The position numbers and the translations under genes are program-made. Below are positions 53,901-61,649 of a stretch of 64,000 bases of DNA, one piece after another. Position 1 is the first letter of the stretch, and each line of letters opens with the position of its first letter. The notes beneath the pieces are model-generated. The model made no database searches, was not told the DNA's origin, and was given only the letters and a program-made list of their open reading frames with translations. Origin of the DNA: Streptomyces puniciscabiei. GTDB taxonomy: Bacteria; Actinomycetota; Actinomycetes; Streptomycetales; Streptomycetaceae. The DNA is taken from assembly GCF_006715785.1 (NCBI RefSeq), contig NZ_VFNX01000004.1, forward strand, positions 238,614-302,613. Direction: 5' to 3'.

Positions 53901-54541
53901 TCGGTCTCGGCTACCTCCCCTTCGAGTCCGCCGAACTGGAGCTGGCCGAGGGCAGCCTCATCGCGCTCTACACCGACGGCCTCATCGAGTCCGTCGACCA
54001 GGACATCGACGTCGGGCTCTCCCGGTTGGCAGAGGTCCTCGCCGGGCCCTGGCCGACACTGGAGGAGACCGGCCGCAGGGTGATCGAGGACCTGACCGCC
54101 ACCCCGCCGTCCGACGACGCGGCCCTGGTCCTGGCCCGAACCCGGCTGCTGGCGCGGGACCGGGTCGTCGCCTGGAACCTGCCCAGCGAGCCGGCCGCCG
54201 TCGCGCACGCCCGCGCGCTCGCCGCCCAGCAGCTCCAGGAGTGGGGCATCCCCGATCTGACGTTCACCACGGAGCTGATCGTCAGCGAACTGGTCACCAA
54301 CGCCATCCGGCACGCGACCGGCCCGGTCTGCCTCCGCCTGATCCGGGACCGTGCCCTGATCTGCGAGGTCTCCGACGCCAGCAGCACCTCACCGCGCCTG
54401 CGCCACGCCCGGACCACCGACGAGGGAGGGCGGGGCCTGCTGATCGTGGCCCAGCTCGCCCGCCGCTGGGGCACCCGCTACACGGCAACCGGCAAGATCA
54501 TCTGGACGGAGCAGCCCGTTCCGGGCGACCCGGTCACCTAG
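50960..54541 (+). CDS. PutP-type sodium/proline symporter fused to PAS-GAF-SpoIIE phosphatase-RsbW-like ATPase
   Basis: 1193 residues in one frame without internal stops. Residues 1-about 495 are a complete sodium:solute symporter very close to PutP: [20 protein letters not shown] (Asp56 for the sodium site of PutP Asp55), [17 protein letters not shown], and [12 protein letters not shown] with Ser347/Thr348 matching PutP Ser340/Thr341, ending [20 protein letters not shown]. Then come PAS (511-620), GAF (630-805), a helix [14 protein letters not shown] and a PP2C/SpoIIE domain (830-1048: [30 protein letters not shown]) and a GHKL ATPase of RsbW type (1073-1190: [10 protein letters not shown]). 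The design resembles CbrA, where a symporter drives a histidine kinase, but with phosphatase and anti-sigma-kinase-like outputs. Confidence 0.9.
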   Translation: [1193 protein letters not shown]

Positions 54542-54672
54542 CCCCCCTCGGCGGCAATCCTCGACACCAGGTCCAGATGTGTGCCGTCCCGGTTCGGGCC
54601 GACCATGGGATGGAGACGGAAAACCCGCCGGTACGGCACCGTCAAGGTGCTGAGCGGGAAGGACAATGAGGC

Positions 54673-56742
54673 ATGGGCACGACGGACTCCTCCCGAGGGC
54701 GCGACGGCTGGTCAGCGGCGGGGCCCGCCGCGCCACCCAGCGGTCTGCTCGATCTGCTCAGCGTCGCCGCCGTGGTGCTGAACGCGCAGGGCCAGGTGGT
54801 GTTCTGGAGCTCGAAGGCCGAGGACCTGTTCGGCTACACCGCGGCGGAAGCGCTCGGTCAGTACGCGGCTCCGCTGACGGTCCACGAGGAGCACCAGGAC
54901 GCGGTGATCCAGCTGTTCGCCGAGGTCATGGAATCCGGCTCCGACTGGGCCGGGGCCTTCCCGATCCGCCACAAGGACGGCAGCACCCGCCTGGTGGAGT
55001 TCCGCAACATGCGGCTGCTCGACGACCTCGGTGACACCTATGCGCTGGGCCTGGCCGCGGACCAGGCGGCCGTGGAACGCGTCGAGCGAGACGCCTCCCT
55101 GGCCATGCGTCTGGTGTCCCAGTCCCCGGTCGGGCTGGCCATTCTGGACCCGGACCTGCGTTACGTGGCGATGAATCCCGCCCTCGAACGCATCACCGGT
55201 CAGTCCGCCGCCGACCGTCTCGGCCGACCGGCGGGCGAGGTCCTGGCCTACCTGGACACGGACCCCGAGACACGTCTGCGCCGGGTCCTGGAGACGGGCG
55301 AGTCCGTCGTGGACCGGAACATCGTCTGCCGTCCCCCCGGCGACCCGGACCACGAGCACGCCTGGACCGTCTCGTACTACCGGCTGGAGGATTCCGGCGG
55401 GCGGGTGCTGGGCCTGGCCTACTCCGTCATCGACGTCACGGAGCGTCATCGAGCCGCTGTGGAGGCCGCACAGGCCCGGCAACGGCTGGCACTGATCGCC
55501 CGCGCCTCCGCCTGCGTGGGCACCACCCTCGATCTGGAGGCGACCGCGCGCGAGCTCGCCGACGTCGTCGTACCGGCCCTGGCCGATGTGGCGGCCGTGG
55601 ACATACTCGACAGCGCCCTCGCCGGCCGTACCGCGCCCCGTGAGGGCCCGGCCGTCTTCCGCGCCCTCGCCGTCTGCACGGCGCACTCCGATGAGGCGGT
55701 CCGCGCGGCCGACCCGCCCGGGGGCGTCGCCCGCCTGGACAGCGGCCATCCGGTGACCCAGTGCGTGTGCACCCGTCAACCGGTTCTGGTGCCGCACACC
55801 ACCCACCGGGACCTGGCGCGCATCGCCTGCCCCGGCGAGGCCGCCTCCCTCCTCGCGACGGCCGGGGTGCACTCCTACCTCGTCGTACCACTCATGGCCC
55901 GGGGCGAAGTGCTCGGCGCTCTCGACCTCAAACGCACCCGGAACCCCACCCCGTTCGATGACGACGACGCCTTCCTCGCCTCCGAGTTGGCCGCACGAGC
56001 CGCGGTCTGCATCGACAACGCCCGCGGATACCAGGCCCAGCGCCACGCGGCCCTCACCCTCCAGCGGAGTCTGCTCCCCGAGCCCCCGGCGCGGCTGCCC
56101 GGGCTGGAGGTCGCGTGCCGCTACCAGCCTGCCGGCGCCGCGAGCGAGATCGGCGGTGACTGGTACGACGCCATACCTCTCCAGGGCGACAAAACGGCCC
56201 TGGTCGTCGGGGACGTCATGGGCAGCGGTATCAATGCCGCCGCCACCATGGGGCAACTCCGCAGTGCCGCCCGCGCCTTCGCCGAGCTCGACCTCGCCCC
56301 CGCCGAGGCCCTGCGGCACCTCGATCACCTGACCCAGGGAATCGAGCAGACCATCACCACCTGCATCTACTGCGTCTACGACCCCGACCGCGGCCAGTGC
56401 GAGATCTGCCTCGCCGGACACCTGCCCCCGGCACTGATGCGCCCAGGACACGCGGCACACCTCCTCGACCTGCCCACCGGCGCGCCGCTGGGCGTCGGTG
56501 GAGTGCCCTTCGAGCCCACCACCATCACCTTCCACCCCGGCGACGAGCTGATCCTCTACACCGATGGTCTGGTCGAAACCCGCGGCGAACCCATCGACGC
56601 CCGCCTGGACACCTTCCTCGACGCCCTCACCGCCACCCGCGGCCACACCCTGGAAGACTCCTGCGACCGCATCCTGAACATCCTGCGTGCCCCCGGCGGC
56701 GAGGACGACGTCGCACTGCTCATCGCCCGGGCCAGGCCCTGA
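54673..56742 (+). CDS. PAS-PAS-GAF-SpoIIE phosphatase
   Basis: 689 residues. Two PAS domains (about 25-130: [20 protein letters not shown]; and 145-262: [20 protein letters not shown]), a GAF (275-455: [40 protein letters not shown]) and a PP2C/SpoIIE domain (470-689: [56 protein letters not shown]). The GAF and PP2C parts are clearly similar to those of the upstream fusion (for example [20 protein letters not shown] there, [20 protein letters not shown] here), so the two may be duplicates. It lacks the ATPase. The gap to the upstream gene is 131 bases. Confidence 0.93.
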   Translation: [689 protein letters not shown]

Positions 56743-56761
56743 GCGATCACGGCCGTGGTGA

Positions 56762-56974
56762 TCAGCAGGGGGGCGGGTGACCGGCGCCGGCACAGGTGAG
56801 CTGCCATTCGTTCGCCGGGTTCCGGCCGGGCGGCGCGTAGACGCAGCCGGCGGTGGCTTCGCCGTACAGGTGCTGGTAGGTCGTGTACAGGTGGCGCAGG
56901 ATGCGATCAGGGTCGCCCACCTGCGGCACCGCCGTCCGGCAGACCCGTCTCAGTCCCTCGCGCACGTCAAGGGT
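56762..56974 (-). pseudogene. SpoIIE phosphatase fragment on the opposite strand
   Basis: The last 70 codons of a minus-strand frame read TLDVREGLRRVCRTAV, LRHLYTTYQHLYGEATAGCV and QLTCAGAGHPPPC, then stop. This matches the middle of SpoIIE domains (the L-AGHPPP loop), not an end, so the protein is cut off after that loop. No start codon or other SpoIIE motif is present upstream. It is a remnant that lies against the end of an intact SpoIIE gene. Confidence 0.55.
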
Positions 56975-57100
56975 GCCGGCCGGGGCGGAGGTGGCGTCCG
57001 CCGCACTCGCGCCCCCACCGCCGCGGTCACTCTCCGCACGGGGCACCTCCGTAGCAGCCACCTCACGCCTGGGCCGCGGCACATGGGAGACTCTGGCCTC

Positions 57101-57631
57101 ATGGCCCGGGAACTGCTCACCTTTGGGCACAGCACGGCCGATCGCGAACGGATCGTGGCGTTGCTGTGCGGGGCTCACGTCGCGGCCGTCGTGGACGTGC
57201 GCACCGCTCCCGGCAGCCGCCGCCACCCGGACATGTCCCGCCACCGGCTGGCCGAGTGGCTGCCGCCGCACGGAATCCAGTACCGGTGGGAGCCCGACCT
57301 CGGCGGATTCCGCAAGGTGCCGCCGGACAGTCCCGACACCCTCTGGCGCAACGCCTCCTTCCGCGGATACGCGGCCTACACCCGCTCGCCCCTGTTCGTC
57401 GCCGCGATGGACCGGCTGCTGCTCCAGACCGCGGACGTCCGAACGACCGTGATGTGCAGCGAGGCGGTCTGGTGGCGCTGCCATCGACGTCTCATCGCGG
57501 ATTTCGCGGTCCTCGCCCGCGGTGTGCCGGCCTACCACCTCATGCACGACGGAACCCTCGGCGCGCACACGGTGACGCCCGGAGCGCGCCTGCGCGAGGA
57601 CGGACTCATCGTCTACGACGGCGCGTCGTAG
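57101..57631 (+). CDS. DUF488 family protein
   Basis: 176 residues. The DUF488 signature is seen in LLTFGHSTADRERIVALLCG, VVDVRTAPGSRRHPDMSRHR and RTTVMCSEAVWWRCHRRLIA (the conserved MC-E-W-CHR motif). These proteins may be involved in nucleic-acid modification, but no function is established. ATG 57101 was chosen; ATG 57083 is in frame. Confidence 0.9.
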   Translation: MARELLTFGHSTADRERIVALLCGAHVAAVVDVRTAPGSRRHPDMSRHRLAEWLPPHGIQYRWEPDLGGFRKVPPDSPDTLWRNASFRGYAAYTRSPLFVAAMDRLLLQTADVRTTVMCSEAVWWRCHRRLIADFAVLARGVPAYHLMHDGTLGAHTVTPGARLREDGLIVYDGAS

Positions 57632-57669
57632 CGTCCCGTCGGGTCCGGCCCTCAGCCGTACGGACGGGC

Positions 57670-57975
57670 TCACCGTTCCGCGATCTCGGCCCGCGGCCGG
57701 GCCCTCACCGCCTCCACCGTCCGCCGCCCCTCCTCGGTGAGCCGCAGCGGCGACTCGGCCGTCGCCACCAGCTTGGCGGGCCCCGGCCGGACAGCACGGC
57801 CCGCATCCGGAACCGGGGCAGCGCGACCCCTTCCTCGACCTCGGCGAGCGAGCGGGCGGAGATCCCCACGAGCGAACGCGAGGCGGTCGGTACGGCTCGC
57901 GTGACCGCGTCGACACCGGCCGGCGCGCCCACCGTGACGCGCCGGCCGATCTCGTCGCCGCGCCCGCCGGCCCGG
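57670..57975 (-). pseudogene. MarR-family regulator with deleted winged helix
   Basis: On the minus strand the start of a MarR protein reads DAVTRAVPTASRSLVGISAR then SLAEVEEGVALPRFRMRAVL. After a frame change it continues AKLVATAESPLRLTEEGRRT and VEAVRARPRAEIAER before the stop at 57670. In MarR proteins about 45 residues that form the recognition helix and wing lie between AKLVA and LRLTEEG; they are absent. There is no start codon near 57975. The gene is non-functional. Confidence 0.7.
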
Positions 57976-59124
57976 TCAGACCCTCCCTGCGCCGTACACG
58001 CCGTACCGCTCGGCGTCCGCCCACTTGATCTCCAGGCCGTGGCCCGGCCGCCCGGTGTCCGGGCGCAGGGCGCCGCCGTCGGGGGACAGCGTGCCGTCGA
58101 ACAGCAGGCGCTCGCAGCGCACGTGGTCGTGGAAGTACTCCAGGTGCCGCAGCCGGCGCACGGCACAGAACGCGTGGGCCGAGACCGCCGGCGCGCAGTG
58201 GGCGGACAGGTCCAGATGATGTGCCGCCGCCAGACCGGCCGCCTCCAGCAGGCCGGTGATGCCACCGCAGCGGGTCACATCGGCCTGCAGACAGTCCACG
58301 GCGGGTCCCTCGACCAGATTGACGAAGTCCTGTGTGGTGTAGGCGTACTCCCCGGCCGCGATCTCCAGCCGCTCGGGTCCCCGCTCGCGCAGCATGCGCA
58401 GGCCCTCCAGGTCGGCGGAGCTGACGGGCTCCTCGAACCACCGCACGTCCCACTCGTCGTGGAACCGGCGGGCCCAGTACAGCGCCTCCTTGCGGCCCAG
58501 TGCCCCGTTGGCGTCGGTGAAGATCTCCGGCTCGTCGCCGATGGCCTTGCGGACGGCCGTCAGGCGCTGCGGGTCGCGTTCCGGCTCCCGGGAGGTCTTG
58601 AGCTTGACGCGCGGGACGCCCTGCTCCACCCAGCCGGTGAGCTGGTCGGTGAGGCGGTCCAGGGGGTAGTTGGTGAATCCGCCGCTGCCGTAGACCGGTA
58701 CCCGGTCGTGCCAGGCGGGCAGGAGGTGGACCAGCGGCAGCTCCAGCAGCCTCGCCTTGAGGTCCCACAGTGCGATGTCCAGTGCGGAGACCGCCATGGC
58801 ACCGACGCCGGGCCGGCCGGCATTGCGGATCTGCCGTCCCATCAGGTGCCAGACGGCTGCCGGCGAGGAGACGTCCTGTCCCCGTACGACATCCACGAGC
58901 TTGGAGTCGATGAACGAGGCGACCGACACGTCCCCGTAGGTGTAACCGAGCCCGGTGCGACCGCCGGACCGCACCCGGACCAGGACCATGGTGGTGGAGT
59001 CCCACTCCAGGGTGCCGTCCTCCTCGGTGCCGTCCGGTCCGTCGGTCGGCACCTCGAAGGCGTGCACGTCGACCGAGTCGATCCGGCAGGCCGTCAGGTC
59101 CTTGGCGACCCCTTCGCCGCTCAT
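57976..59124 (-). CDS. Enolase-superfamily enzyme (mandelate racemase/muconate lactonising type)
   Basis: 382 residues. Catalytic barrel with the Lys pair in RVKLKTSREPERD, metal ligands in EIFTDANGALGRKEALYWAR, RWFEEPVSSADLEGL and IAAGEYAYTTQDFV, and the C-terminal AHCAPAVSAHAF. It would abstract an alpha-proton from a carboxylate, probably a sugar acid. Its ATG overlaps the stop of a short upstream ORF with a consensus ribosome site, so its translation may be coupled. It abuts the MarR remnant, which may once have regulated it. Confidence 0.9.
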   Translation of the reverse strand: MSGEGVAKDLTACRIDSVDVHAFEVPTDGPDGTEEDGTLEWDSTTMVLVRVRSGGRTGLGYTYGDVSVASFIDSKLVDVVRGQDVSSPAAVWHLMGRQIRNAGRPGVGAMAVSALDIALWDLKARLLELPLVHLLPAWHDRVPVYGSGGFTNYPLDRLTDQLTGWVEQGVPRVKLKTSREPERDPQRLTAVRKAIGDEPEIFTDANGALGRKEALYWARRFHDEWDVRWFEEPVSSADLEGLRMLRERGPERLEIAAGEYAYTTQDFVNLVEGPAVDCLQADVTRCGGITGLLEAAGLAAAHHLDLSAHCAPAVSAHAFCAVRRLRHLEYFHDHVRCERLLFDGTLSPDGGALRPDTGRPGHGLEIKWADAERYGVYGAGRV

Positions 59125-59171
59125 GAGTGCCGTCCCGGCGCCGGGAGGATGAGCGCCTCGTCCCCTGCCAT
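59121..59171 (-). CDS. Short upstream ORF coupled to the enolase-superfamily gene
   Basis: A 16-codon ORF (MAGDEALILPAPGRHS) starts at ATG 59171 with the perfect site AAGGAGGT (59183-59176) and stops in ATGA shared with the next ATG. The downstream gene itself has no good site of its own. It could be a translational leader or the beginning of a gene whose body was deleted. Confidence 0.5.
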   Translation of the reverse strand: MAGDEALILPAPGRHS

Positions 59172-59183
59172 CCCGACCTCCTT

Positions 59184-59475
59184 CGGCTTCTTTTCGGCGG
59201 CTCGGTTCGTGGACTCCTGGGTCCCGACCGGGTATCCCGCTCCGTTCGGCCTATGCGAGGTTCACCCTTCGGCCGACCACGCGGGTCATGTGCCGAGGCT
59301 GGGGCGCCGTGGCCGATGCCCTGCACGCCGCCGGTGCGGCGCGGTGCCCCGGCCCGTGACGGTCGCGTGCCTGCGCGCACCGGTCGTCGGCCGCCGCCCG
59401 CGGTGACGTCCGACGCCGTCCTCCGCCGCCTCACGGGTTGTTTCCCGGCGGGCCGGGCGGGAACACCCGAGTGCC
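59184..59475. other. Intergenic region between the enolase-superfamily and GH15 genes
   Basis: About 290 bases between divergent genes. It must contain both promoters, but I see no convincing -10/-35 pair. I found no gene in it. Confidence 0.5.
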
Positions 59476-61272
59476 ATGGGAGCGAGTGCCGTGGATGACC
59501 GATCGGACAGGCCGGGACAGACGCCGGACGGCATGTGCCCGCCGTGGGTGCTGCGGGAGTACGCGGTCCTCGCCGACGGCGAACGCGGTGCCGTGGTGGA
59601 CCCGGAGGGGCGGATCGTCTGGCTGTGTGCCCCCCGCTGGCACAGTGACGCGGTCTTCTCCGCCCTGATCGGCGGCGGCGGGTACTTCGGCGTTGAACCG
59701 GTGGACCGGTGGCATGTGTGGGGTGGCTACTACGAGGACGGCACGCTGATCCGGGTCAGCCGCTGGGTGACCTCCGACTCGGTGGTGGAGTGCCGCGACG
59801 CGCTGGCGATGCCGGGCTCGGTGGACCGTCTCGTGCTGCTGCGCCGGATGCGCGTCGAACGGGGCGAGGCACGCCTGCGGCTCAGCCTCGACCTGCGGCC
59901 CGGCTTCGGCGCGGACCGGGTGCGCGACCCACGCCTCGAAGGTGACATGTGGGCCGCTGGCGCCGGCGGTCTGCGGCTGCGGCTCCTCGGGGCGCCCCGG
60001 GCGGCATGGAACCCCGAGTCCGGCCTGCGCGGTGAGTTCCGGCTGCGCAAGGGCGAGCACCATGACCTCGTCCTGGAGCTGTCGCAGAGGGGCGGCACGG
60101 CGGCGCTGGACCCGGAGCGGTTGTGGAAGGACACGGAGGACGCCTGGCAGCGGTCCGTGCCCGACTGCTCAACCCTGGCCGCACCCCGCGACGCCCGGCA
60201 CGCCTACGCCGTCCTGCGCGGCCTGACGAGTTCCTCCGGGGGGATGGCGGCGGCTGCCACCACCTCGCTGCCGGAACGCGCGAACACCGGGCGCAACTAC
60301 GACTACCGCTTCGCCTGGATCCGCGACCAGAGCTACGCGGGCCTCGCGGTCGCCGCGCACGGCCCGCACGACCTGCTCGACACCGCGGTGCGCTTCACCG
60401 CCGAACGCATTCTCGCCGACGGCGAGGGCCTGCATCCCGCGTACGCCGTCGACGGCGGCCGCGTACCGGGCGAACGCGGGCTGCCGTTCCCGGGCTATCC
60501 GGGAGGCAATGACCGCATCGGCAACGACGCGGCCGATCAGTTCCAGCTCGACGCGTTCGGGGAGGCCCTCCAGCTGTTCGCCGCCGCGGCTCACCACGAC
60601 CGGCTCACCCCTGACGCCGAGCGGGCCGTCACGGTCGCGGTCGACGCGGTGGAGCGCAACTGGCGGCGGCCCGACGCGGGGCTGTGGGAACTGGACGAGC
60701 GGTGGTGGACCCAGTCACGGCTGAGCGTGGTCAGTGGGCTGCGGCGGGCTGCCGAGGTGCTGCCGGGGCGGTCGGGACAGCGGTGCGCCGATCTGGCCGA
60801 GACCGTCTTCGCCGAGACGCGGCACCGCTGTCTGCGCCCCGACGGCCGGTGGCGCCGGTCCGCCGACGACGACGGCCCGGAGGCCGCCCTGCTGACGCCG
60901 CTGGCCCGCGGCTGTCTTCCTGCCGACGATCCGAGCGGCGAGATCACCCGCCGGTACATCGAGGACAAGCTGGCCGAGGACGGATACCTCTACCGGTTCA
61001 CGCACCCGGGAATCCCGCTGGGCGAGACCGAAGGGGCGTTTCTGCTGTGCGGTTTCACCATGGCGCTGGCCACCGACCACCTCGGCGACCGCGCCACCGC
61101 GCTGCGCTGGTTCGAACGGACCCGGGCGGCCTGCGGGCCGTCCGGGCTGTTCGCGGAGGAGTACGACGTCCGCCAGCGCCAGCTGCGCGGCAACCTCCCC
61201 CAGTCCTTCGTCCACGCCCTCCTGCTGGAGTGCGCGGTCCGCCTCAACGACGCCTCGGCACTGCCCGGTTGA
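59476..61272 (+). CDS. GH15 glucoamylase/trehalase-like hydrolase
   Basis: 598 residues. Domains: N-terminal beta-sandwich (about 25-230: VLREYAVLADGERGAVVDPE followed by IVWLCAPRWHSDAVFSALI) and an (alpha/alpha)6 barrel (about 255-590: YDYRFAWIRDQSYAGLAVAA, NDRIGNDAADQFQLDAFGEA, GLWELDERWWTQSR, LFAEEYDVRQRQLRGNLPQS with the base Glu). No signal peptide is seen. Intracellular GH15 members of this group act on trehalose or alpha-glucans. The ORF starts at ATG 59476 with GGGCGGGAA upstream. Confidence 0.88.
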   Translation: MGASAVDDRSDRPGQTPDGMCPPWVLREYAVLADGERGAVVDPEGRIVWLCAPRWHSDAVFSALIGGGGYFGVEPVDRWHVWGGYYEDGTLIRVSRWVTSDSVVECRDALAMPGSVDRLVLLRRMRVERGEARLRLSLDLRPGFGADRVRDPRLEGDMWAAGAGGLRLRLLGAPRAAWNPESGLRGEFRLRKGEHHDLVLELSQRGGTAALDPERLWKDTEDAWQRSVPDCSTLAAPRDARHAYAVLRGLTSSSGGMAAAATTSLPERANTGRNYDYRFAWIRDQSYAGLAVAAHGPHDLLDTAVRFTAERILADGEGLHPAYAVDGGRVPGERGLPFPGYPGGNDRIGNDAADQFQLDAFGEALQLFAAAAHHDRLTPDAERAVTVAVDAVERNWRRPDAGLWELDERWWTQSRLSVVSGLRRAAEVLPGRSGQRCADLAETVFAETRHRCLRPDGRWRRSADDDGPEAALLTPLARGCLPADDPSGEITRRYIEDKLAEDGYLYRFTHPGIPLGETEGAFLLCGFTMALATDHLGDRATALRWFERTRAACGPSGLFAEEYDVRQRQLRGNLPQSFVHALLLECAVRLNDASALPG

Positions 61273-61649
61273 GCAAGTTGGCGCGCGCGAGGGAACACCG
61301 CATTGGACGCCGCCCGGGTCTTCGTGCCGTCGAGGAGGAACTCTCGGGCACCGCGCAGGCCCGCCCGCAGCGGCGGCACCATGAACGGGGCAGCGGATGT
61401 CGTCCGTGAACGGCACCCCGTCCCGCGTGCCCGATGCGAGGCCGTGCACCGCCTGGACATGTCGAGGGCGCCGAACCAGTCGTACGTCTGACGGATGCGG
61501 CCTCTCAGGGTCCTGGATGCGGCCTCCTCCGGGTCCTGGCCCGGTGGCCCACAACTCCAGCCAGGACGAGCCCGCTGCCGGTGTGACGCGTGATCTGCCG
61601 GGCGACATGGCATGCGCCTCGTTCGGTTTCTGCGTGCGGACACCGGTGG
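61273..61649. other. Unassigned region, possibly decayed coding sequence
   Basis: About 375 bases after the GH15 stop. On the minus strand RIRQTYDWFGALDMSRR and MVPPLRAGLRGAREFLLDGT occur in one frame, but it has no start and I cannot match it to a family. No intact gene is seen. Confidence 0.35.

Noticed and set aside
49763..54313. Open minus-strand frame of 1516 codons antisense to the symporter-SpoIIE gene
   Set aside because: Long open antisense frames are expected in high-GC DNA. Its product is Asp/Gly/Arg/Val-rich without domain motifs, whereas the plus strand shows clear PutP, SpoIIE and GHKL motifs.
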